Source: Armatimonadota bacterium
GTDB taxonomy: Bacteria > Sysuimicrobiota > Sysuimicrobiia > Sysuimicrobiales > Kaftiobacteriaceae
Length of the DNA stretch: 21,844 bases
NCBI GenBank assembly: GCA_020028535.1
Contig: JAIBHM010000022.1
Span: forward strand, 1-21,844
Reading direction: 5' to 3'
Each line of letters opens with the position of its first letter. Position 1 is the first letter of the stretch. Position numbers and translations under genes: made by a program. Under the pieces are notes generated by a model. It searched no databases and was not told the DNA's origin. It was given only the letters and a program-made list of their open reading frames with translations. Below, piece by piece: positions 15,373 to 21,450 of the stretch.

Positions 15373-16655
15373 TGTGGCGCAATTATAGCAGACAGATCCT
15401 CTATGGCATCGGCAGTTTCGGCGCGAGCCTGCTGCAGCAAACCATGCTGCTCTGGGTCTTCTATTTCTACGCGCCCCCCGCGGGGCAGGGATTGCCGGTG
15501 CGCCTGAGCGCGTCGCTGCTGGGGATTGCGATGGGCGCGGGTCGCGTCGTGGACGCGCTGGCGGATCCGCCGATCGCCTACCTCAGCGACCGCATCCGCT
15601 CGCGCAGTGGACGCCGGCGTCCGTTCATGCTCGTGGGGGCGCCGCTGCTCGCCTTGTCGTTCGCGCTGCTGTGGATCCCCCCACGCGAGCAGCCGGGCAT
15701 GGCAAACTTCCTCTATCTTGCGACGATGCTCGGCGCGTTCTACTTCCTGTTCACCGTGGTGCTGAATCCCTATACGGCATTGCTGCCGGAGATCACGGCG
15801 GGAGGGGAGGGGCGGATTGACATGGCCGCCTGGCAGGCCGGGTTCAGCCTCGCGGGAACAGCGACCGCGTTTGTTGCCTCATCGGCGCTCGCCGACCGCT
15901 TCGGGTTCCCGGTGATGGGATTCGTCCTGGCGCCGGTGGGCATGCTGGCCCTATGGACCGCGGCCCTCAGCGTGAAAGAGCAGCCGATCACCGAACCACC
16001 CGTGGCCTTCGCGCCCGCCGCACGTGCTGTGCTGCGGAACCGGCCGTTCCAGATCTACCTGCTCGGCCTGTCGTTGCTGTGGTACGGCCTCAGCATGGTA
16101 AATCTCTCTACGGCGCTTGTGGTCACCGTCTTGATGGGGCTGCCGCGCAGCGCCGTGGGGACGGTGCTCGCTGTATCGATTGGCCTCACGCTGCTCTCGT
16201 TTCCCATCATCGGCCGGCTGGCGAAACGCGCCGGCAAGCGGCGCGCGCTGCTCAGCGCGATGGTGATGGCCGGGCTCGTCGTCCCGCTGATCGGCGCGAT
16301 CGGCTGGATCCCGCTGCCACTCTCGCGCATCGCGCAGGGGTACATCCTGGTGGCGCTGGCAGGGCCGCCGCTCGCGGCGCTGTTCGTGCTCCCCAACGCC
16401 ATTCTCGCCGACATCGCCGAGCATCACGGCGCGGTGCTGGGGCACCGCAGCGAGGGCCTCTTCTTCGCGCTCCAAGGGCTGATCTTCAACGGTACGACCA
16501 GCCTGGCCGCCGTGACGCTGGGCGTTGTGCTCGAACAATTCGGCTACGCAGCCGGCGGCGATCTCGGGCTGCGTGTGGTCCCGCTCATCGCCGGGGTGTC
16601 CGTGGGACTGGGGGCGCTGGTGTTTACGCGCTTTCCAGGTGGGCCGTCTCGTTGA
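15372..16655 (+). CDS. MFS transporter, GPH (sugar:cation symporter)-like
   Basis: A membrane protein of 427 residues with about twelve hydrophobic segments. The N terminus YGIGSFGASLLQQTMLLWVF resembles helix 1 of the glycoside-pentoside-hexuronide:cation symporters. RVVDALADPPIAYLSDRIRSRSGRRRPFM (58-86) matches their helix 2-3 signature with a conserved Asp and a basic loop. Substrate is unknown. The only usable upstream start is TTG at 15372, which keeps helix 1 whole; the first ATG, at 15444, would cut it. No ribosome binding site is visible before the TTG. It is the only plus-strand gene in the window, and its 3' end overlaps the convergent phosphatase gene by 32 bases. Confidence 0.88.
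   Translation: MWRNYSRQILYGIGSFGASLLQQTMLLWVFYFYAPPAGQGLPVRLSASLLGIAMGAGRVVDALADPPIAYLSDRIRSRSGRRRPFMLVGAPLLALSFALLWIPPREQPGMANFLYLATMLGAFYFLFTVVLNPYTALLPEITAGGEGRIDMAAWQAGFSLAGTATAFVASSALADRFGFPVMGFVLAPVGMLALWTAALSVKEQPITEPPVAFAPAARAVLRNRPFQIYLLGLSLLWYGLSMVNLSTALVVTVLMGLPRSAVGTVLAVSIGLTLLSFPIIGRLAKRAGKRRALLSAMVMAGLVVPLIGAIGWIPLPLSRIAQGYILVALAGPPLAALFVLPNAILADIAEHHGAVLGHRSEGLFFALQGLIFNGTTSLAAVTLGVVLEQFGYAAGGDLGLRVVPLIAGVSVGLGALVFTRFPGGPSR
15382..15390 (-). promoter_or_regulatory. Extended -10 promoter of the aroE operon, near-leaderless start
   Basis: The minus strand reads TGCTATAAT, identical to the aroF promoter. Nine bases separate TATAAT from the aroE ATG at 15372, so transcription should begin at or within a few bases of the start codon. 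No convincing -35 is present 16-18 bases upstream, as expected for an extended -10 promoter. The box lies within the first codons of the divergent transporter gene. Confidence 0.7.
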
Positions 16656-17241
16656 TGAGGAGCACGCGGACGCGTGTCCCCCCGTACTCCAAGACGTTGA
16701 TGCACGCGTTGTGCTGGCGGATACGCCAGTAGCTGGCCAACGGCGCACCGAGCGCGGTGAGAATGACCGACTTGTTCACCCCTCCGTGAGCGACGATGGC
16801 CACGGTCTCGCCTTCATGACGTCTCCGGATTTCCTCGAACGCCCTTACCGCCCGAGCGCGCATCTCCTCGATCGTCTCGCCGCCGGGGATCCGGGCGAGA
16901 TGGGGGGTCGTGTACCACCGATGCACGGCCTCAGCGTAGCGCGCCTCGATCTCAGAGGTGGTGAGCCCTTCCCATTCGCCCACGCGAATCTCGCTCAAGC
17001 CGTCTACGCTCATGACGGGGAGACCGTGCGGCGCCGCGATGACGTCCGCCGTCTCCTGAGCGCGGACGAGGGGACTGCTATAGACCGCTCGCAGAGGGGC
17101 ATGCCGCAGCGCGTCGCGTGTCCGATAGGACTGGTCCCAACCGAGTTCACTCAGCGGAGAGTTGAGCGTCCCCTGGTAGCGCCGCTCGTTGTTCCAGATC
17201 GTCTCCGCGTGGCGGATGAGATAGATGCGGGTGAGCGCCAC
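16624..17241 (-). CDS. Histidine phosphatase family protein
   Basis: A cytosolic 205-residue protein of the phosphoglycerate mutase-like superfamily. LIRHAET (8-14) contains the phospho-accepting His11. Arg60 is in SSPLVRAQET, Glu84 in SEIRVGEWEG, and the second catalytic His152 in VAHGG. The pattern resembles CobC/GpmB-type phosphatases; the substrate cannot be assigned. The start is a GTG at 17241, three bases after the upstream stop, with only a weak ribosome binding site, so it is probably coupled. Its last 32 bases overlap the transporter gene on the other strand, leaving no room for separate terminators. Confidence 0.93.
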   Translation of the reverse strand: MALTRIYLIRHAETIWNNERRYQGTLNSPLSELGWDQSYRTRDALRHAPLRAVYSSPLVRAQETADVIAAPHGLPVMSVDGLSEIRVGEWEGLTTSEIEARYAEAVHRWYTTPHLARIPGGETIEEMRARAVRAFEEIRRRHEGETVAIVAHGGVNKSVILTALGAPLASYWRIRQHNACINVLEYGGTRVRVLLINETAHLESA

Positions 17242-17244
17242 CGA

Positions 17245-17655
17245 CTAGGAGCGGGGGTTGCGTGGCCGGGGGCGTTGCTTCATCGCAGCGAGGTATTGCC
17301 GGTAGTAGCGCTCGACGGTGTGATTGTTGATGGTCAGTGAGGGCGATCGCTCCGGACGGATGCCGCCGCTGAATGTCCGCGGGATATGCAGGAGCTCGTG
17401 GATGATGACGCGGTCCTGCTCCTCACGCGGCAACCGGTCGAACGCCGGCACCATGAACTCGATGACGTAGTGCGGGGCGAGCTGCAGCGCATCCTGGAAC
17501 ACCGGAGGCAGTCCCCAGATGCGGGCCAGCGCATTCGCCCGGGAGCCTTCCACGCGGACGCACCGCACGCGTTCCGGATCGACGTAGCTGAGGCCGAGGG
17601 CCTGCGTGATGCCGCGCAGGCGAGTGTGCACATCTGCCGCCGGATACCACTGCAT
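17245..17655 (-). CDS. Putative metallopeptidase-like protein with HELLH motif
   Basis: The protein has 136 residues and no signal peptide or membrane segment. The key feature is VIIHELLHIPRTFSGGIRP (83-101), whose HELLH (86-90) is a gluzincin/metzincin-type zinc motif. It resembles the small 'putative metallopeptidase' family found in bacteria, archaea and phages (PF18894-like). The third ligand is not obvious; Glu102 or His112 are candidates. The C terminus is basic and rich in Pro and Arg. The ATG at 17655 has GGAGG six bases upstream, but that site lies within a hairpin (17662-17699). Proteolytic activity is inferred from the motif only. It sits just downstream of a small zinc-ribbon gene. 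Confidence 0.75.
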   Translation of the reverse strand: MQWYPAADVHTRLRGITQALGLSYVDPERVRCVRVEGSRANALARIWGLPPVFQDALQLAPHYVIEFMVPAFDRLPREEQDRVIIHELLHIPRTFSGGIRPERSPSLTINNHTVERYYRQYLAAMKQRPRPRNPRS

Positions 17656-17661
17656 GGGGAG

Positions 17662-17699
17662 CCTCCGAAAAACGCACTACTCTGTTTGGCGTTCGGAGG
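17662..17699 (-). promoter_or_regulatory. Hairpin covering the ribosome binding site of the metallopeptidase-like gene
   Basis: On the minus strand CCTCCGAA (17699-17692) is perfectly complementary to TTCGGAGG (17669-17662), and CGC/GCG (17691-17689 with 17675-17673) extends the stem past a three-base bulge. The 3' arm contains the GGAGG that serves the ATG at 17655, so the folded RNA would hide the ribosome binding site. No U-run follows, so it is not a terminator. A sensing role is speculative. Confidence 0.55.
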
Positions 17700-17710
17700 T
17701 GGTGAGTCCT

Positions 17711-17938
17711 CTAGCCGCCCGTGCGCTCGCGAATAGCACCCGCGGTGCGCGAAAGTGGTTTCCAGCGCGGCCGGTCTTCGAGATCGATGCGGCGATAGCA
17801 GTCGGCGCAGAGGAACGCGCCGTTCTCGATGGCGGCCTCGTCGGGGTCGAGCACGACGTCGCGCGCGCTGCCCTCGTACCACTGCATGCTATCCCGATTG
17901 CCGTGGCGCCCGCACGATACACAGATCAGTTCCGCCAT
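17711..17938 (-). CDS. Small zinc-ribbon protein of unknown function
   Basis: A 75-residue protein with two CxxC pairs: CVSC near the N terminus (Cys6, Cys9) and CADC at 44-47. Together they can bind one zinc in a ribbon fold, with an acidic middle (VVLDPDEAAIENGAF) between them. The ATG at 17938 is chosen over a GTG two codons earlier because AGGTG lies at a proper distance before it. It may bind nucleic acid or a protein, but nothing in the sequence decides this. It lies 19 bases after alaX and 55 bases before the metallopeptidase-like gene. Confidence 0.75.
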   Translation of the reverse strand: MAELICVSCGRHGNRDSMQWYEGSARDVVLDPDEAAIENGAFLCADCYRRIDLEDRPRWKPLSRTAGAIRERTGG

Positions 17939-17957
17939 CCCCACACCTCACCCTCAA

Positions 17958-18668
17958 TTATCCCACCGCCAGCGCAATCTCAAGCCGCCGGTTGGTCTTG
18001 CCCTTGTTCTCCGTCTTCGTCACAATGAGGCGGCCGATCTCCTGCGTGTTGGCCACGTGGGTGCCCCCGTCGGCCTGGGCATCGAATCCCTCGATCTCCA
18101 CGACCCGCACTTCGCGAATCCCCGCCGGCACCAGGTTCTTCGCCAGCCGCACGAGGTCCGACCGTTCAAACTCTTCGCGGGAAAGAAAGCGGACCAGGAT
18201 GCGGCGCTCTTCCTTGATGACCCGGTTCGCCTCCGTCTCGATCGCCGCGATCCGATCTTTGTTCAAATCCTCCAGCGAAAAATCCATCCGCGCGCGGTCC
18301 GGGTAGATGGCGCCGCCGGTGACGAGCGCGTTGAACTGTCTGTAGATGACACCGACGAGTACGTGCAGCGCGGAGTGGTGGCGCATGATGGCGTAGCGGC
18401 GCTCCCAGTCGAGGGCGCCGCGCACGGCCGCCCCCACGGCAGGAAGTCCGCCGTCGATCACGTGCCATACAGCGTCGCCGTCCTTGCGGATGTCGGTGAC
18501 CCGGCACTCTCCGCCGTCCCACCTGAGGAATCCCTGGTCCGCCGGCTGACCTCCGCCCCCGGTGTAGAACGCGGACCGGTCGAGCGCCAGACTCTGGCCG
18601 GCGTGCGCCTGGACGCTCGCATCGAACTCTCTCCGGTAACTATCGTGCAGGTACAGCAGCTCCGTCAT
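17958..18668 (-). CDS. alaX: Alanyl-tRNA editing protein (AlaX family)
   Basis: A free-standing 236-residue relative of the AlaRS editing domain, which hydrolyses mischarged Ser- or Gly-tRNA-Ala. AFYTGGGGQPADQG (33-46) is the family's N-terminal signature, as in AlaX-M. The first zinc pair is His98 and His102 in RHHSALHVL. The second zinc motif reads QADGGTHVANTQEIG, with Asp200 where canonical CxxxH proteins have Cys; His204 is kept. Asp could still bind zinc. The ATG at 18668 overlaps the nucleotidyltransferase stop (ATGA). The lack of the catalytic AlaRS domain excludes alanyl-tRNA synthetase itself. Confidence 0.93.
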   Translation of the reverse strand: MTELLYLHDSYRREFDASVQAHAGQSLALDRSAFYTGGGGQPADQGFLRWDGGECRVTDIRKDGDAVWHVIDGGLPAVGAAVRGALDWERRYAIMRHHSALHVLVGVIYRQFNALVTGGAIYPDRARMDFSLEDLNKDRIAAIETEANRVIKEERRILVRFLSREEFERSDLVRLAKNLVPAGIREVRVVEIEGFDAQADGGTHVANTQEIGRLIVTKTENKGKTNRRLEIALAVG

Positions 18669-19480
18669 CGGCGCGCCGCCCCCTCGAGCAACTCGCGTAC
18701 GGAGGCCTGAACAGTCCGCTCTAGCGCTTCAGGGTAGTCAAGCCCGTGGGTGCGGGCCAGTGCAGGAGCGACCTCGAGATACAGCGCCGTCAATACCCGC
18801 GCCGCCTCAGCGATCTGCCCGGCCTCGAGCGCCACGAACGTCTCTGCCGCCCTGGCGCGCCAGGACACAGGCAGCACCAGTTCCACCCTGTCGTATCCGC
18901 CTCCACCGTACTGCCAGTCCGCATGCATTTGAGCCAGCTTGACGACCTTCCGCCGGAGATCTTCGAGATACGCGGCGGCCGTCCACACCCGGCCGCGGGC
19001 GAGATACTTTCCGCAAAGCAGCAGATCGCGCCAGAACCAATAGATCAGGTGCCGCAGTGTCCGGCGCTTCTCCTCATCGGGCGGGAAGTAGTAGGGAAAC
19101 GTCACCGACTGCAGCATCTGTGTCTTGTCTATCAGAACCTTGTACGGTCCGCCATGAATGTGGTGGGAGTTCGAGGCCGGGGCGAGCGCGAGTTCCCCAT
19201 AGGGGCCTTCGCCATAGATAAACAGCACCATGTCAAATCCGAACTCTGAGAAGTCCTCGCAGAAGACAGGGTCGCCGAGGCGCTGCATGAACTGCTGCCG
19301 ATCGCCGAAGAAATCCTGATAGTCCGCATCCGGGGTGATCAGATACAGATCGAGGTCGGAGAAGTCGTCGGCAGTGCCCGCGGCAAGCGACCCACCCAGG
19401 AAGGCGGCAACCACACGGCGATCATCGCGACACGCTGCCGTGAAGCGATCGATGAGTCTGGTTCGCGCCTCAGGCGACAT
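18665..19480 (-). CDS. Nucleotidyltransferase domain protein
   Basis: The 271-residue protein has an N-terminal polymerase-beta-like nucleotidyltransferase domain. GGSLAAGTADDFSDLDLYLI (29-48) gives the GS motif and Asp42/Asp44, and Asp83 in GFDMVLF can be the third carboxylate. The C-terminal half is mostly helical. The architecture resembles aminoglycoside or lincosamide nucleotidyltransferases and other uncharacterised relatives, but the substrate cannot be named. The upstream open frame is discarded because the ATG at 19480 has GGAGGAGG in front and overlaps the Nudix stop by one base (TGATG). Its stop overlaps the alaX start. Confidence 0.87.
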   Translation of the reverse strand: MSPEARTRLIDRFTAACRDDRRVVAAFLGGSLAAGTADDFSDLDLYLITPDADYQDFFGDRQQFMQRLGDPVFCEDFSEFGFDMVLFIYGEGPYGELALAPASNSHHIHGGPYKVLIDKTQMLQSVTFPYYFPPDEEKRRTLRHLIYWFWRDLLLCGKYLARGRVWTAAAYLEDLRRKVVKLAQMHADWQYGGGGYDRVELVLPVSWRARAAETFVALEAGQIAEAARVLTALYLEVAPALARTHGLDYPEALERTVQASVRELLEGAARR

Positions 19481-19902
19481 CACGCCTCCTCCGCACCGCC
19501 CCCGGCGACGACGCGATAGACCACGTCCCGTTCCCATGTGCCGTGCGCCGTCTGTGGCAAGTGTTCCAACTGAAAGAACCGGGCCTCCGCGATCTCCCCA
19601 GCGGCTACGGGCAAGCGATCCGCCTCGCATGTGTAATGGAAGAACAAGTGCCAGGGTTCTCCGGGGATAGATTCGATCTCGGCCAGCTCCAGCCGGCCAG
19701 GCTGGAGTCCCAACTGCTCGGTCAGGATCCGCGCGACGCAGTTCTCCGGATGCTCGCCGTGTCGGAGGGCGTCCCCGGGCAGACTCCAGCCCGGGTGCCC
19801 CGCGGGAGGATTGGTTAGCTGGACGAGGAGCACAGAGCTATCTGAAAGCACGACCACATACGCGGCGAGTGCGTGGACGCCGCATCGCTTCGCGTTCTCC
19901 AC
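19480..19902 (-). CDS. Divergent Nudix-domain protein
   Basis: A 140-residue protein with the Nudix fold pattern: YVVVLSDSSVLLVQLTNPPAGHPGWSLPG, then a degenerate Nudix box. Where the consensus is GX5EX7REUXEEXGU, this protein reads DALRHGE, then seven residues, then RILTEQLGL. The leading Gly is Asp, the RE Glu is Ile, and the second Glu of EE is Gln. Metal binding, and so hydrolysis, may be weak or lost; a ligand-binding role is possible. The start is a GTG at 19902 with GAGGGG upstream, 21 bases after the GNAT gene. Confidence 0.85.
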   Translation of the reverse strand: MENAKRCGVHALAAYVVVLSDSSVLLVQLTNPPAGHPGWSLPGDALRHGEHPENCVARILTEQLGLQPGRLELAEIESIPGEPWHLFFHYTCEADRLPVAAGEIAEARFFQLEHLPQTAHGTWERDVVYRVVAGGGAEEA

Positions 19903-19923
19903 GGCGGGACCCCTCGCGAAAAT

Positions 19924-20787
19924 CTACGAGGCCAGGTTCTTCTGCACGACAATGAGCCCTTCCGGGCACCACGGATGGTGGCGCCATTCGCGGACTGCGA
20001 GCGGGGCGAGGAGCTCGTGGTCGGGCGTAAAGATGACGACACGACCGGCGTGGCCCTGGGCCTGCTCGACAACTTCACCGAAGACAGCCTGCATGCCGGA
20101 CGGAGAGCCGTCGATGGTGGAGATAATGTACGCATCCTCGTGCCGCGCGAACAGCACGCACGCCTGCGGATCCTCGGATCGTTCCGGACGCAGCGCAAGC
20201 GCGGTGCGGTGGTCTTTGATCAGGCCGCGCACGAGCTCAGGGATGAGGCGACGGAAGCGCCATCCGAGTGGGACAAGCTTCTCCCACGCCTGCACCGTCT
20301 GCGTACGCTCGAGAAACCGCAGCACCGCAGGCGTCTGCTCCGGCCTGGGCTGCTCCACCGGGGCATCGTAGGGCACGTGCGGCGGACCTGTGGGCACGTC
20401 CGTTTCCAGGACCACGGCGCGAAACAGCTGACGATACCCGGCGCGTTCCGCGACCGCCACCGCGCTGTATTCGTGAACCGGGATTGCGGTGCGCATCACC
20501 GCGGCGCCGTAGCGGCGGGCGACTCCCTCGGCCTCCCGCACCAGCTGCCCTGCAATGCCTCGGCCCTGCGCCTCCGGATGGACCCGGATTGCCTCCATCC
20601 AGGCTTCGGTCTGCCCCACGACACTGACGTGAATGCCCCCGACGGCGCGGCCGCCATCTGTTGCCACGAGGTCGTGGCCGGGCTCCTCGGACCATTCCCG
20701 CCATTCCTCGGGAGCGGCTTCACGGCCACCTACGGTGCGGGGAAGTTGCTCGGTGTCTGTGCCGGCGGGGCGAACCGCTACCGCCAT
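19924..20787 (-). CDS. GNAT family N-acetyltransferase
   Basis: A cytosolic 287-residue protein. The first half is a GNAT domain: AIRVHPEAQGRGIAGQLVREA (66-86) contains the acetyl-CoA-binding QGRGIA loop, and AVAVAERAGYRQL is the usual later helix. The second half (about 145-287) looks like a second, degenerate GNAT-like domain without an acetyl-CoA loop, ending CPEGLIVVQKNL. The acceptor is unknown. The ATG at 20787 follows the M50 protease stop by eight bases, with a poor ribosome binding site, suggesting coupling. Confidence 0.88.
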   Translation of the reverse strand: MAVAVRPAGTDTEQLPRTVGGREAAPEEWREWSEEPGHDLVATDGGRAVGGIHVSVVGQTEAWMEAIRVHPEAQGRGIAGQLVREAEGVARRYGAAVMRTAIPVHEYSAVAVAERAGYRQLFRAVVLETDVPTGPPHVPYDAPVEQPRPEQTPAVLRFLERTQTVQAWEKLVPLGWRFRRLIPELVRGLIKDHRTALALRPERSEDPQACVLFARHEDAYIISTIDGSPSGMQAVFGEVVEQAQGHAGRVVIFTPDHELLAPLAVREWRHHPWCPEGLIVVQKNLAS

Positions 20788-20795
20788 CGTCAGAT

Positions 20796-21446
20796 CTAGC
20801 GGCCGGAGGGGCGGGGACGCGACCCCATCAGGCGACGCAGATCCGCCATCATCGCGGTCTGCACCAGCAGCGCAAACGCAACGGCGGTGACGCGGACAAA
20901 CGCGGCGCGGGTGCGCGCGGAGGCGCCGCCGGCTTCGAGCAGGCTGCTGACCACGTGTCCGCCGTCGAGTGGGAAGACCGGCATCAGGTTCATCACCCCG
21001 AGGCCGACGTTGATCGCTCCGGCGAGACGGCCAACGGCGCCTGCTCCGCGGTCGGAAGCCTCGAAGAGGGCTGCGAACGTGCCAAGAAACCCGGTGAGGC
21101 CCACACCCCGGCCGTCGTCACCAAGCGTCACGGCAGGGTGACGACGCAAGAAATAGAGCAGTGGAACGCCGAGTGCGATGTTGGTCAGGGGACCGGCGAG
21201 CAGCATCCCGACGCGCCGTCTCGGCGGGATCTCCTCCACGTCGACTGCGGCGTAACCGCCCAGCGGAAAGGCGCGAACGACCAGGGGCAGGTTCCGGATC
21301 TTCCTGCGGAACAGAGCAGGGCCGAAGCCGACCCCGATCTCCTTGACTTTGCCTCCGGCCCGCGCCGCCGCAACGGCGTGGGCCGCCTCATGAACGGCGA
21401 CCGTCGCCCCGATTACACCGAAAGCCGTGAGGAGCCTCTTCCACAT
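20796..21446 (-). CDS. Small M50 family intramembrane metalloprotease
   Basis: A 216-residue membrane protein. Helix 1 carries HEAAH (19-23), the zinc-binding HExxH, and a later helix carries NLMPVFPLDGGH (153-164) with Asp161, the third ligand motif. There is no PDZ domain between them, unlike RseP or RasP, so it is a minimal site-2 protease of the SpoIVFB-like size range. Substrate is unknown. The frame is open further upstream inside gyrA, but the ATG at 21446 has AAGGAG seven bases before it and lies four bases after the gyrA stop. Confidence 0.92.
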   Translation of the reverse strand: MWKRLLTAFGVIGATVAVHEAAHAVAAARAGGKVKEIGVGFGPALFRRKIRNLPLVVRAFPLGGYAAVDVEEIPPRRRVGMLLAGPLTNIALGVPLLYFLRRHPAVTLGDDGRGVGLTGFLGTFAALFEASDRGAGAVGRLAGAINVGLGVMNLMPVFPLDGGHVVSSLLEAGGASARTRAAFVRVTAVAFALLVQTAMMADLRRLMGSRPRPSGR

Positions 21447-21450
21447 GGCA

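Noticed and set aside
15951..16748. Minus-strand open frame of 265 codons opposite the transporter
   Set aside because: His/Arg/Glu-rich low-complexity translation typical of a shadow frame; the plus-strand transporter has clear membrane helices and a family signature.
17645..17888. A 12-base repeat (taccactgcatg) at 17645 and 17877, encoding MQWY in two neighbouring proteins
   Set aside because: Too short to claim duplication; the proteins are otherwise unrelated and a chance match of this length is plausible in this much sequence.
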